Shown: piece by piece, positions 1 to 8,689 of the stretch
Layout: each line of letters opens with the position of its first letter
Numbering within the stretch: the first letter of the stretch is position 1
From: JBHIDJ01 sp046760105
GTDB lineage: Bacteria; Pseudomonadota; Gammaproteobacteria; Acidiferrobacterales; SPGG2
DNA: 12,866 bases
Direction of reading: 5' to 3'
NCBI GenBank assembly: GCA_046760105.1
Contig: JBHIDJ010000087.1
Coordinates: forward strand, 1-12,866
Notes under the pieces: generated by a model
Seen by the model: only the letters and a program-made list of their open reading frames with translations
The model's database searches: none
What the model was told of the DNA's origin: nothing
Position numbers and translations under genes: made by a program

Positions 1-574
1 GGTAACGATCACCGTTCCACCAGTAACTCGGACAGCTGGTGGAACAACATGCACACAATATGCATTCGTACAGTCCGTCGAGTCGGGCGCGTTCCTCTTT
101 CGATTGCAAGCGTTCGCGATCGGGTGGAGGTGGCGTTTGCGTCTGTATCCAGGGCTTTATGGATGCATATTGCGCGTAGAATCGGCTTAAATCCGGAACC
201 AGGTCTTTGACAACAGGCAGATGGGGTAGCGGATAAACACGTACATCGGCTTTGATTTCGTCGATCGGCTTCGTGCACGCGAGTGTGTTCGTGCCATCGA
301 TGTTCATCGCGCATGAACCACACACTCCTTCGCGACAGGACCGACGGAAGGTCAGCGTGGAATCCACCTCATTCTTGATCTTGATGAGGGCGTCGAGCAC
401 CATCGGTCCGCAGGCGCCGAGGTCGATTTCGTAAGTATCTAAGCGCGGGTTTTCGCCCGTATCGGGGTTCCAGCGGTAGACGTGAAATAGCCGGGGATGC
501 TTCGCAGCTGTATCTGCGGGAAATGTCTTGCCCTGGCGAACTACGGAGTTCGCGGGAAGCTGAAATTCAGCCAT
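1..574 (-). CDS. sdhB: Succinate dehydrogenase iron-sulfur subunit SdhB (partial, C-terminus beyond window)
   Basis: SdhB carries electrons from the flavin of SdhA to the membrane quinone site through three iron-sulfur clusters. It is a peripheral cytoplasmic subunit of complex II. The 191 residues visible include the N-terminal ferredoxin-like domain with 2Fe-2S ligands C80, C85, C88 (SCREGVCGSC) and C100 (LAC). They also include the start of the C-terminal domain, with the CxxCxxCxxxCP motif at C171, C174, C177 and C181. Family members are about 230-260 residues, so roughly 40-70 residues, including the last cluster ligands, lie past the left edge. The ATG at 574 is preceded by a GAGAGGA ribosome site. 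The first 25 or so residues are an extension seen in many proteobacterial SdhB proteins. It is the last visible gene of sdhCDAB, 65 bases after sdhA, the only real gap in the operon. Identity is firm. Confidence 0.97.
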   Translation of the reverse strand, partial: MAEFQLPANSVVRQGKTFPADTAAKHPRLFHVYRWNPDTGENPRLDTYEIDLGACGPMVLDALIKIKNEVDSTLTFRRSCREGVCGSCAMNIDGTNTLACTKPIDEIKADVRVYPLPHLPVVKDLVPDLSRFYAQYASIKPWIQTQTPPPPDRERLQSKEERARLDGLYECILCACCSTSCPSYWWNGDRY

Positions 575-639
575 GTCCGATTTCCTCTCGTGCCTTCAAT
601 GCTACAACACTTAACGTAATACCCGATCCGGTACTGTTC

Positions 640-2430
640 TCAATACACCCGTGCCTTGGGCGGAAACGTGTCGACCTCGTCGGTCAATGTATTCAGGTGA
701 ACCGGCCGATAGTCGAAACGCACGTGGCCCTCCTCGTCGAGCCACGCTAACGTGTGTTTGAGCCAATTCTCGTCATCACGCTCGGGGTGGTCCTCGCGCG
801 CATGACCGCCCCGGCTTTCCGTACGGTTACAGGCAGAGTGCATGGTGACAAGCGCCTGCCGGAGGAGATTGTCCAGCTCCAGCGTCTCGTTGAGATCGGT
901 ATTCCAGATCATCGAACGATCGGACACCTTGATATCGGCCATCGACGCCCACACCTCGGCGAGCAGTTTGATCCCCTCATCGAGCACCTCTGCCGTGCGG
1001 AATACAGCAGCGTTAGTCTGCATGATCTTCTGCATGTTTAGCCTTATCGCCGCCGTTGGCGTCGAGCCGTTCGCGTGGCGGAAGCGATCCAAGTGCTGGA
1101 GTGCCCGATCGTTAGCGTCCGCCGCCAACGGTTTATGCAGCGTACCCGGCTTGATCAGCTCGGCGCAACGCCTGGCGGCAGCGCGGCCGAACACAATGAT
1201 GTCGAGCAACGAATTCGACCCCAGACGATTGGCGCCGTGAACCGAAACACAAGCACACTCCCCGATAGCCATCAGCCCAGGCATGACATGGTCAAGATTG
1301 TCGTCTTTTACGGCCACGGCCTCGCCGTGATAGTTCGTCGGAATCCCGCCCATGTTGTAGTGGACGGTAGGAAGTACCGGAATCGGTTCTTTCGTCACAT
1401 CAACACCGGCAAAGATCTTGGCGCTCTCCGAAATACCGGGGAGGCGTTCTCTTAGGACTTCAGTGCCAAGGTGCTCCAGATGCAGGTGAATATGGTCAGC
1501 ATTCGCGCCCACGCCGCGGCCTTCACGAATCTCTATCGTCATGGAACGGCTGACGACGTCACGCGAAGCGAGATCTCTTGCGTTGGGCGCATAACGCTCC
1601 ATAAAACGCTCGCCTTCGGAATTGGTGAGATAACCGCCTTCACCCCGGGAGCCTTCTGTAATCAGCGTACCCGCGCCGTAGATGCCGGTCGGATGGAATT
1701 GCACAAACTCCATATCCTGCAACGGTAGACCCGCGCGCAATACCATCGCGTTGCCATCCCCAGTACAAGTGTGGGCCGAGGTACAGGAGAGGTACGCACG
1801 ACCGTAGCCACCGGTTGCCAACACCGTCATATGGGCGCGAAAGCGGTGGATGCTTCCGTCCTCCAGGTTCCAGGCGAGGAGACCGCGGCATACGCCTTTA
1901 TCATCCATCATGAGATCGAGCGCGAAGTATTCGATGAAAAACTCCGCGTCATGCTTCAGACTTTGTTGGTAGAGCGTATGCAGGATGGCATGCCCGGTGC
2001 GGTCGGCGGCCGCACAGGTGCGGTACGCCTGGCGTTCACCGTAGTGGGTGGTCATGCCGCCGAACGGGCGTTGGTAGATCTTGCCGTCCTCGGTGCGTGA
2101 AAACGGAACACCATAATGCTCGAGTTCGATCACTGCCGGTACCGCTTCGCGGCACATGTACTCGATCGCGTCCTGATCGCCGAGCCAGTCTGAACCCTTG
2201 ACAGTGTCATACATGTGCCAACGCCAGTCATCATCGCCCATGTTGCCGAGCGAGGCACTCATACCACCCTGCGCCGCGACGGTGTGACTGCGGGTCGGGA
2301 ATACCTTGGTAATGCACGCGGTGGAAAGACCTTTCTCTGCCATGCCGAAGGTGGCGCGCAATCCGGCGCCGCCGGCGCCGACCACCACAACATCATACGT
2401 GTGATCGATTACATCGTACGCAGCGGGCAT
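640..2430 (-). CDS. sdhA: Succinate dehydrogenase flavoprotein subunit SdhA
   Basis: This is the catalytic subunit of complex II. It oxidises succinate to fumarate and passes electrons to covalently bound FAD and then SdhB, on the cytoplasmic face of the membrane. The 596 residues match the usual family length. Visible marks are the dinucleotide-binding GAGGAG at 18-23 and the FAD-linking His49 in SHTVAAQGG. Active-site residues are His246 (HPTG), Arg262 (TEGSRGEGG), His357 (TVHYNMGG) and Arg402 (HGANRLGSNSL), equivalent to the known catalytic set in E. coli SdhA. The C-terminal helical domain ends in the typical FPPKARVY. The ATG at 2430 is 6 bases after the sdhD stop. Its GGAGG ribosome site (plus-strand 2441-2445) lies inside the last codons of sdhD, so translation is probably coupled. 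Nothing is missing or unusual. Confidence 0.99.
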   Translation of the reverse strand: MPAAYDVIDHTYDVVVVGAGGAGLRATFGMAEKGLSTACITKVFPTRSHTVAAQGGMSASLGNMGDDDWRWHMYDTVKGSDWLGDQDAIEYMCREAVPAVIELEHYGVPFSRTEDGKIYQRPFGGMTTHYGERQAYRTCAAADRTGHAILHTLYQQSLKHDAEFFIEYFALDLMMDDKGVCRGLLAWNLEDGSIHRFRAHMTVLATGGYGRAYLSCTSAHTCTGDGNAMVLRAGLPLQDMEFVQFHPTGIYGAGTLITEGSRGEGGYLTNSEGERFMERYAPNARDLASRDVVSRSMTIEIREGRGVGANADHIHLHLEHLGTEVLRERLPGISESAKIFAGVDVTKEPIPVLPTVHYNMGGIPTNYHGEAVAVKDDNLDHVMPGLMAIGECACVSVHGANRLGSNSLLDIIVFGRAAARRCAELIKPGTLHKPLAADANDRALQHLDRFRHANGSTPTAAIRLNMQKIMQTNAAVFRTAEVLDEGIKLLAEVWASMADIKVSDRSMIWNTDLNETLELDNLLRQALVTMHSACNRTESRGGHAREDHPERDDENWLKHTLAWLDEEGHVRFDYRPVHLNTLTDEVDTFPPKARVY

Positions 2431-2436
2431 TAGTCG

Positions 2437-2817
2437 TTAACCTCCAAACGCAACGCGCAGCACCGCAACAATCGAGGCAAACGCCAACGCAACGGCGGCG
2501 AACTTCATTATGATGAGACTTGTGACTTTAAGCCACTCGCCATGAACATAGTCTTCAATGATCACCTGTAGGCCGAGCTGTGCATGATGAAAGACGGCAA
2601 CGATGAAAAGCAACAACAACACCGTCACCACCGGCGAACGGATCCATTCGACAACGGTGCCATGCTCCGCGGTGGCTAGTGCGACAATAAACGCGACAAA
2701 CCAAAGCGAAAGTGGTACAAGCGCCACGGCCGTAAGACGTTGCATCCACCAGTGATGCGTTCCCTCTTTCGCCGAGCCGAGTCCGCGCACGTGGGCGAGC
2801 GGTGTGCGCAGACTCAC
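2437..2817 (-). CDS. sdhD: Succinate dehydrogenase membrane anchor subunit SdhD
   Basis: SdhD is one of two membrane anchors of complex II; with SdhC it binds heme b and forms the ubiquinone site. The 126-residue protein has three hydrophobic segments at about 26-50, 62-84 and 98-122. The signature is HHAQLGLQVIIEDYVH at 77-92. His78 is the expected heme ligand and Asp89-Tyr90 match the quinone-site pair of E. coli SdhD (the H to D spacing of 11 is the same). Translation starts with GTG at 2817, and this codon overlaps the sdhC stop (GTGA, four-base overlap). A GGGGG ribosome site lies 6 bases upstream, inside sdhC. The overlap means sdhC and sdhD are translationally coupled, as expected for two partners of one heme-binding unit. 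Confidence 0.96.
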   Translation of the reverse strand: MSLRTPLAHVRGLGSAKEGTHHWWMQRLTAVALVPLSLWFVAFIVALATAEHGTVVEWIRSPVVTVLLLLFIVAVFHHAQLGLQVIIEDYVHGEWLKVTSLIIMKFAAVALAFASIVAVLRVAFGG

Positions 2818-3212
2818 AGTATGCCCCCACGGACACCATAAGCGGCCAACCAGCCCACCAATGTCAGCAGTATGGAAACGATGATTACGGCCTTCCCGGA
2901 CGCGTATGTAGTCTTTAGTTCAAATCCGAGGCCAACATCCCAGAAAAGATGACGGATACCGTTACAAAGATGATAGAAAAGTGAAAACGACCAGAAGAGC
3001 AGAATGGTTCGCCCGAACCACGAACCGAAGAACATCTGTGCGGTGGCATATGTTTTCGGTCCTGCGGCCACAGCGACTAGCCAGTACACCAGCGCCAAGG
3101 CTCCCACGGCAAGCAGGCCACCGGTCGCTCGATGCGTAAAGGATAGTACTGAAGTCAGTTGCAGTCGGTATACCTGGAGGTGCGGTGATAGCGGTCGCTC
3201 GTGTCTTGTCAT
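2814..3212 (-). CDS. sdhC: Succinate dehydrogenase cytochrome b556 subunit SdhC
   Basis: SdhC is the first gene of the sdhCDAB operon and the larger-named membrane anchor of complex II; it shares heme b and the quinone pocket with SdhD. From the ATG at 3212 it is 132 residues, the normal length. It has the family signature RPLSPHLQVYR at 6-16 and SVLSFTHRATG at 21-31, in which Ser24 and Arg28 match quinone-site residues S27 and R31 of E. coli SdhC. FYHLCNGIRHLFWD follows, with His81 as the expected heme ligand. Three membrane helices are visible at about 32-52, 66-88 and 107-127. A GTG seven codons upstream (3233) is in frame, but it would add a charged tail not typical of the family, so the ATG is preferred. 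Its ribosome site is weak (AGGA very close to the start). Confidence 0.96.
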   Translation of the reverse strand: MTRHERPLSPHLQVYRLQLTSVLSFTHRATGGLLAVGALALVYWLVAVAAGPKTYATAQMFFGSWFGRTILLFWSFSLFYHLCNGIRHLFWDVGLGFELKTTYASGKAVIIVSILLTLVGWLAAYGVRGGIL

Positions 3213-3323
3213 CCTGTTTTTCTCGTCTCGCACTCAACCGATAGATGCAATCATACCGCAACACTTGTCATTGGGCAGTCCCGCCTTCGCACTCGCGTCC
3301 CTGTTAGCGTACGATCGATGCGT

Positions 3324-3331
3324 TTTATATA
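3324..3331 (-). promoter_or_regulatory. Possible -10 box for sdhCDAB
   Basis: The 270 bases between maeB and sdhC hold an AT-rich TATATAAA box on the minus strand, about 112 bases before the sdhC ATG. I could not find a convincing -35 hexamer at 16-18 bases. If it is a promoter, it is probably dependent on an activator. A TATATAAA box that stands out in GC-rich sequence is the only reason for the call. Confidence 0.28.
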
Positions 3332-3338
3332 GTTCTAC

Positions 3339-3359
3339 TTTACCCTGGATGAGGGCAAA
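3339..3359 (-). promoter_or_regulatory. Inverted repeat upstream of the sdhC -10 box
   Basis: On the minus strand TTTGCCCT and AGGGTAAA form an 8-bp stem (one G-U pair) around a 5-base loop. It ends 7 bases upstream of the TATATAAA box, about where a -35 element or operator would sit. There is no T-run after it, so it is not an obvious terminator for maeB. It may be an operator or a hairpin in a maeB-sdh read-through transcript. Confidence 0.35.
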
Positions 3360-3482
3360 CCCTTAAAATCTTGTGTTTATGGTCCGCGCCGGCCAACCCC
3401 AATATCTGTCACAGTCTCTTGGATTGGTCAACGTATCTTTAGTGCTCAACTCTGTACAGCGACTGAAAGAAGGCAATCATGT

Positions 3483-5780
3483 TCAACGCTGCGCGTTCGC
3501 CGTCTTTCTGTCGGATTCGATCTGTGCCTGGACCACGGTTATTGCGCTCATGTTCACAAGTCCGCGAACGGTGATCGACTGCGTGACCACATGTGCCGGC
3601 TGCGCCACGCCAAGCAGCATCGGACCAACCGAAACGCCGCCACCCAGCATCCGCAGAAGACCGTAGGCGATGTGGGCGGCGTCGATGTTGGGTGCAACCA
3701 ACAGGTTTGCTTCACCTTTGAGTTTCGAGTCGGGAAAGGCGTGCTCACGGATCTCCGCCGATAACGCCGCCTCCGCGTGCATTTCGCCCTCCACCTCGAG
3801 CTCCGGTGCACGTCCATGCAGGATCGCTACCGCCTCCCGCATCTTGCGTGCGGATTCTGTGTCAAACGAACCGAAGTTCGAGTGCGACAAGAGCGCCGCT
3901 TTCGGCTTTATGCCAAAACGGCGTATCTGTTCGGCCGAGAGCATCGTCATTTCCGCAATATCTTCAGGCGTTGGATCCGGTGTCGCGTGCGTGTCGCACA
4001 GGAAGTAGCTGCCCTTGGGAAGAATAAGTGCGACCAGCGTCGATACGTCACAAATACCCTCGCGTTTGCCGATAACGTCGAGCACATGGGACAAATGATG
4101 GCGGAATGGCCCTACCGTCCCGCACAGCATGGCGTCAGCATCACCACGATAAACCATTAGCGCTGCAATTACCGTGTTCTGAGTACGCACCACGGTGCGG
4201 GCCTCATCCGGCGACACCCCCTTGCGCCCCATGATCTGATGATAGTTGGACCAGTAGTCACGAAACCGCGGATCGGACAACGGGTTGACGAGCCCGAAGT
4301 CTTCACCGACGCGCAAGCGTAGCCCCAGTTTCTTTAGCCGATACTCTACGACCTCAGGCCGGCCTACCAGGATCGGCTCGGCGATACCTTCATCGATCAC
4401 TTGCTGCACCGCCTGCAACACGCGTTCGTCTTCACCTTCGGCGTAGGCCAAACGACACGGTTCTTCTTTGGCTCGTGCAAAAATGGGCTCCATCAGGCCA
4501 CTTGAGCGAAAGACAAACTGGCTGAGGCGTTGGCGATAGGCCCGGAAGTCTGTGATGGGACGCGTAGCAACGCCGCTGTCGACCGCCGCCTTGGCTACCG
4601 TGGGGGCGACCTGGGTAATAAGACGCGGATCAAAGGGCTTCGGTATCAAGTAGTCAGCACCAAACGTGACCTGCTCCGCGCCATAGGCCCTTTTAACCAC
4701 GTCCGACGGTGCAGCCATTGCCAAATCAGCCAGCGCCTGCACACAGGCAAGCTTCATTTCTTCATTGATCGTGGTGGCACCGACATCCAATGCGCCGCGG
4801 AAAATAAACGGGAAACACAAAACATTATTCACCTGATTCGGGTAATCGGAGCGCCCGGTTGCGACGATCGCGTCGGGGCGCGCATTCTTGGCGTCCTCCG
4901 GCATGATCTCGGGCACCGGGTTGGCCAGTGCGAGTATCAAGGGCCTATCCGCCATACGCTTGACCATGCTCGGTTTGAGAACGCCAGGGGCCGATAGCCC
5001 AAGAAAGATATCGGCACCGTCTATCACGTCATCGAGCGAGCGGGCATTCGTGTCCCGCGCATAGCGTGCCTTGTAGGGATCCATCTCTTGGACGCGTCCC
5101 TTATAGACCACGCCGGCGATATCGGTCACAGTGATATTCTCGTGCCGCAAACCCATACTCATCAGCAGGTCCAAGCATGCAAGCGAAGCGGCACCGGCCC
5201 CCGAAGCCACCAGCTTGACCTTATCGATCTGCTTGCCTGCTACCCGCAGTCCGTTGCGGATCGCGGCACCCACGATGATGGCCGTGCCGTGCTGATCATC
5301 GTGAAACACGGGAATGTTCATGCGTTCCCGTAGCGCTTGCTCAATCTCGAAACACTCTGGGGCCTTGATGTCTTCCAAGTTGATACCACCAAAGGTTGGC
5401 TCGAGACTCGCTACGACGTCGACAAAGCTCTTCGGATCGTATTCGTTGACCTCGATATCAAAGACGTCGATACCCGAGAACTTCTTAAACAAAACCGCCT
5501 TGCCTTCCATCACCGGTTTGGCCGCAAGGGCGCCGATGGCGCCAAGCCCCAGTACGGCGGTACCGTTGCTGATCACCGCCACCAGGTTGCCACGTGCACT
5601 AATGCTCGACGCCTGTGTCGGATCTCGGGCGATTGCGGTGCACGCGGCGGCCACGCCGGGTGAATACGCCAGCGCCAGGTCCCGCTGCGTGGCCATAGGC
5701 TTGGTCGCGATGATTGCCAGTTTCCCAGCTGGGTCACAACGATGGTATTCAAGTGCAGCTTCGTCTAGTTCTTCTGACAT
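3483..5780 (-). CDS. maeB: NADP-dependent malic enzyme, MaeB type with phosphotransacetylase-like C-terminal domain
   Basis: The enzyme decarboxylates malate to pyruvate and makes NADPH in the cytosol, linking the TCA cycle to pyruvate and acetyl-CoA supply. The 765 residues match the long MaeB family (E. coli 759). The malic-enzyme part (about 1-410) shows Tyr39 in LAYSPGVA, the catalytic lysine region EGKAVLFKKFSG (Lys94), metal-binding ED at 136-137 and DD at 161-162 (FHDDQHGTA), the Rossmann GAGAAS at 194-199, and ANPVPE and NQVNNVLCFPFIFRGALD. Residues about 428-765 form a PTA_PTB-like domain. In MaeB proteins this is not known to act as a transacetylase and is linked to acetyl-CoA control. 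The start is ATG 5780 because GGAGG lies 5 bases upstream; an in-frame GTG at 5792 would overlap that ribosome site. NADP rather than NAD use is inferred from the family. Confidence 0.97.
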   Translation of the reverse strand: MSEELDEAALEYHRCDPAGKLAIIATKPMATQRDLALAYSPGVAAACTAIARDPTQASSISARGNLVAVISNGTAVLGLGAIGALAAKPVMEGKAVLFKKFSGIDVFDIEVNEYDPKSFVDVVASLEPTFGGINLEDIKAPECFEIEQALRERMNIPVFHDDQHGTAIIVGAAIRNGLRVAGKQIDKVKLVASGAGAASLACLDLLMSMGLRHENITVTDIAGVVYKGRVQEMDPYKARYARDTNARSLDDVIDGADIFLGLSAPGVLKPSMVKRMADRPLILALANPVPEIMPEDAKNARPDAIVATGRSDYPNQVNNVLCFPFIFRGALDVGATTINEEMKLACVQALADLAMAAPSDVVKRAYGAEQVTFGADYLIPKPFDPRLITQVAPTVAKAAVDSGVATRPITDFRAYRQRLSQFVFRSSGLMEPIFARAKEEPCRLAYAEGEDERVLQAVQQVIDEGIAEPILVGRPEVVEYRLKKLGLRLRVGEDFGLVNPLSDPRFRDYWSNYHQIMGRKGVSPDEARTVVRTQNTVIAALMVYRGDADAMLCGTVGPFRHHLSHVLDVIGKREGICDVSTLVALILPKGSYFLCDTHATPDPTPEDIAEMTMLSAEQIRRFGIKPKAALLSHSNFGSFDTESARKMREAVAILHGRAPELEVEGEMHAEAALSAEIREHAFPDSKLKGEANLLVAPNIDAAHIAYGLLRMLGGGVSVGPMLLGVAQPAHVVTQSITVRGLVNMSAITVVQAQIESDRKTANAQR

Positions 5781-5831
5781 AAATGCCTCCACTTACGAGA
5801 GAGGTCGTTGTCGCGGCTCAGCAAAAACTGC

Positions 5832-5860
5832 GTATTAGTGCACGCGTGGGTTTTTGTGAA
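5832..5860 (-). promoter_or_regulatory. Possible sigma70-type promoter for maeB
   Basis: On the minus strand TTCACA (plus 5855-5860, 5 of 6 to consensus) is followed after 17 bases by TAATAC (plus 5832-5837, 3 of 6). It sits about 50 bases before the maeB ATG, in the 173-base gap after acnA. No clear acnA terminator is visible in this gap, so maeB may also be read from acnA. Confidence 0.33.
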
Positions 5861-5953
5861 CAAGTCGTCCTTGCCGCCACAAGCAGGAAGCCCGCGCAGC
5901 AGACACCACAGATCCGCACAGTGCTTGGGATAGTGATGTGGACTCGGTTTTTT

Positions 5954-8662
5954 CTAGGCCGCGTTCCTATCTTCAGGCTTGACCAGCAGCTGGCGTATCA
6001 CGAACTGCAGGATCCCGCCATTCTTGTAATATTCAACCTCATCCATGGTGTCGATGCAGCACAGTGTCTTAATGGTATCCTGCGACCCGTTGCTGCGGGT
6101 AATCCGACAGTCGAGTTCGATACGCGGGCTGATTCCATTCTCGAGGCCGACGATGTCATAGATTTCACTCCCATCCAGGCTGAGGCTCTTGCGGTTTGCG
6201 TCTTGCAAAAACTGCAATGGCAGAATGCCCATGCCGACTAGGTTGGACCGATGAATGCGTTCAAAGCTTTCGGCGATAGCGGCACGCACGCCAAGCAATC
6301 GCGGGCCCTTAGCGGCCCAGTCGCGCGATGATCCCGTGCCGTACTGTTTGCCCGCAATGACAATCAGAGGGATGCGCTCCTGTTGGTATTTCATCGCCGC
6401 TTCATAGACCGACATCTGTTCACCGTCCGGCATATGGCGCGTGATACCCCCGGAGGTGCCCGGCAGCATTTCATTGCGCAGCCGAATATTGGCAAAGGTC
6501 CCGCGCATCATTACCTCGTGACTGCCTCGGCGCGCGCCGTACGAGTTGAATTCCGCTGGCGAGACCTTGTTGGCAATCAGGTACTGGCCTGCAGGACTAT
6601 CGGCCTTGAACGTACCGGCAGGGGAAATGTGATCTGTCGTCACGCTGTCACCGACGATGACGAGTGTACGGGCGCCAACGATGTCATGTACTGCGCTTGG
6701 CTGTGTCGACATTCCCGCGAAGTACGGAGGATTCTGGACATAGGTGCTGCTTTCTTTCCACTCATAGGTAAGACTGGATGGTGTTCGTATCGCCTGCCAT
6801 TCCTCGCCGCCTTCAAATACACGGGCATAGCGTTTACGAAACATGTCCGGTGTCAAAGACTGTCTGATAACGCTTTGTATCTCGTGATTCGTTGGCCACA
6901 AATCCTTGAGATACACGGGCTTACCGTCATTGTCTATGCCTATTGGGTCCTTGTATAGATCGACTCGCATCGACCCGGCAAGCGCATAGGCGACAACGAG
7001 TGGGGGTGAGGCGAGATAACTTGCCTTCACGTTGGGATGAATGCGACCTTCGAAATTTCGGTTACCCGAGAGCACGGCACACACCGCGAGGTCATTGCCT
7101 TCGATTGCCGCCGTAATGTCCTTATCAAGCGGACCCGAGTTCCCGATGCACGTTGTGCACCCATAGCCGACTAGATTGAATCCCAGCTCATCAAGCGGGT
7201 GCTGGAGTCCTGCCGTCTCCAAGTAGTCAGTGACGACCTGAGACCCGGGCGCAAACGAGGTCTTTACCCACGGTCTCGTCTTTAGACCCTTGCGCACGGC
7301 ATTGCGCGCAATCAGACCGGCGGCGACCAGCACAGAGGGATTAGAGGTATTAGTGCAACTGGTGATGGCGGCAATCACGACATCGCCATCTGAAAGTTGA
7401 TACTCCTTACCGGAGACCGGCATATCACGCTTTTCGTGCTTTTGACCGAAGACATCACTCAGTGCCTTAGCAAACGCGCCGGACGCCTGGGACAATAGTA
7501 CCCGGTCTTGCGGCCGCGACGGCCCGGCCAGGCTCGGTTCAACGGTAGAAAGATCCAATTCCAGCGTATCCGTAAACACTGGATCTGCCGTGTCGGCGTC
7601 GCGCCACATGCCTTGCGCCTTGGCATAGGCGGCAACCAATGCAACGCGCTCCGGATCACGACTGGTAAATTCAAGATAACGCAGGGTTTCCTGGTCGATG
7701 GGGAAAAGACCGCAAGTCGCCCCATACTCGGGCGACATGTTGCCAATGGTTGCCCGGTCAGCGAGTGTCAGGTGTTCCAATCCAGGGCCAAAAAACTCAA
7801 CGAACTTGCCGACCACACCCTTGGCGCGCAACATCTGTGTAACCGTCAACACGAGATCCGTTGCCGTCGTACCCTCTTTCAACGCGCCCGTCATCCGAAA
7901 ACCGACGACCTCGGGAATCAGCATGGAGATGGGTTGCCCCAGCATCGCCGCCTCGGCCTCGATCCCACCGACCCCCCAACCCAGCACTGATAGCCCGTTG
8001 ACCATGGTGGTATGGCTGTCCGCGCCAACCACTGTGTCCGGATAGGCAATCGTTTCGCCGCCATCGTGGCTAGTCCACACCACCTGTGCGAGGTACTCGA
8101 GATTCACCTGGTGGCAAATGCCTGTGCCCGGTGGGACAACGCGGAAGTTCTCGAACGCACTCTGTCCCCACCGCAGAAACTCATAGCGCTCGACATTACG
8201 CTCAAACTCCCTTTTGACGTTTTGATCGAAGGCGTTGCGGCTGCCCGCATAATCCACCATTACCGAGTGGTCAATGACGAGATCGACTGCGGAGAGCGGA
8301 TTGATCTTCTCCGGGTCACCGCCCATGGCAACCATCGCGTCGCGCATGGCCGCGAGGTCGACTACACCGGGCACGCCGGTGAAGTCCTGCAACAACACGC
8401 GCGTAGGCCGATAAGCGATCTCCCGAGTTGAGCGTCGTTCATCGATCCACGCGACCAGGGCTTTGATATCGTCAACCGTTACCGAGCGGCCGTCCTCATT
8501 GCGCAGCAGGTTCTCGAGGAGCACCTTGAGGGAAAATGGAAGCCGCGATATGTCACCAAGCCCGGCCTCCTGCACCGCCGGCAGACTGTAATAGGTATAG
8601 CGTTTATCCCCGACAACCAATTCACGACATACTTTTAGCGAATCTCGGCGGTTTTCCCCCAT
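5954..8662 (-). CDS. acnA: Aconitate hydratase A
   Basis: Aconitase isomerises citrate to isocitrate through cis-aconitate in the cytosol, using a labile 4Fe-4S cluster. The 902 residues and domain order match the AcnA/IRP1 family, not AcnB. Cluster ligands are Cys436 (ITSCTNTSNP), Cys502 and Cys505 (GYGCTTCIGNSG). Other family blocks are QDFTGVPGVVDLAAMR (92-107), VGADSHTTMVNGLSVLGWGV (212-231), TTDHISPAG (675-683), SYGARRGSHEVMMRGTFANIR (707-727) and the active-site YGTGSSRDWAAKG (774-786) on the C-terminal swivel domain. The ATG at 8662 has an AAGGAGA ribosome site 6 bases upstream. It is the first gene of the minus-strand run acnA-maeB-sdhCDAB, so it may share control with the other TCA genes. 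In other bacteria AcnA can bind mRNA when it loses its cluster; nothing here tests that. Confidence 0.98.
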   Translation of the reverse strand: MGENRRDSLKVCRELVVGDKRYTYYSLPAVQEAGLGDISRLPFSLKVLLENLLRNEDGRSVTVDDIKALVAWIDERRSTREIAYRPTRVLLQDFTGVPGVVDLAAMRDAMVAMGGDPEKINPLSAVDLVIDHSVMVDYAGSRNAFDQNVKREFERNVERYEFLRWGQSAFENFRVVPPGTGICHQVNLEYLAQVVWTSHDGGETIAYPDTVVGADSHTTMVNGLSVLGWGVGGIEAEAAMLGQPISMLIPEVVGFRMTGALKEGTTATDLVLTVTQMLRAKGVVGKFVEFFGPGLEHLTLADRATIGNMSPEYGATCGLFPIDQETLRYLEFTSRDPERVALVAAYAKAQGMWRDADTADPVFTDTLELDLSTVEPSLAGPSRPQDRVLLSQASGAFAKALSDVFGQKHEKRDMPVSGKEYQLSDGDVVIAAITSCTNTSNPSVLVAAGLIARNAVRKGLKTRPWVKTSFAPGSQVVTDYLETAGLQHPLDELGFNLVGYGCTTCIGNSGPLDKDITAAIEGNDLAVCAVLSGNRNFEGRIHPNVKASYLASPPLVVAYALAGSMRVDLYKDPIGIDNDGKPVYLKDLWPTNHEIQSVIRQSLTPDMFRKRYARVFEGGEEWQAIRTPSSLTYEWKESSTYVQNPPYFAGMSTQPSAVHDIVGARTLVIVGDSVTTDHISPAGTFKADSPAGQYLIANKVSPAEFNSYGARRGSHEVMMRGTFANIRLRNEMLPGTSGGITRHMPDGEQMSVYEAAMKYQQERIPLIVIAGKQYGTGSSRDWAAKGPRLLGVRAAIAESFERIHRSNLVGMGILPLQFLQDANRKSLSLDGSEIYDIVGLENGISPRIELDCRITRSNGSQDTIKTLCCIDTMDEVEYYKNGGILQFVIRQLLVKPEDRNAA

Positions 8663-8689
8663 GCTGTTCTCCTTCGAACATACTATCGT

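Noticed and set aside
3213..3233. Upstream GTG start for sdhC
   Set aside because: It adds seven charged residues not typical of SdhC; the ATG at 3212 gives the normal length. The choice is not certain, because the ATG's ribosome site is also weak.
4530..4997. 155-codon plus-strand open frame inside maeB
   Set aside because: It is antisense to the malic-enzyme domain and shows no motif.
5781..5792. Upstream GTG start for maeB
   Set aside because: It would lie on the GGAGG that serves the ATG at 5780, and has no ribosome site of its own.
5314..5838. 174-codon plus-strand open frame over the start of maeB
   Set aside because: It overlaps conserved malic-enzyme sequence on the other strand; the low-complexity Ser/Ala-rich product looks like a shadow.
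6383..6958. 191-codon plus-strand open frame inside acnA
   Set aside because: It is antisense to a well-conserved part of aconitase and its translation has no recognisable motifs. Long antisense frames are expected in GC-rich genes.
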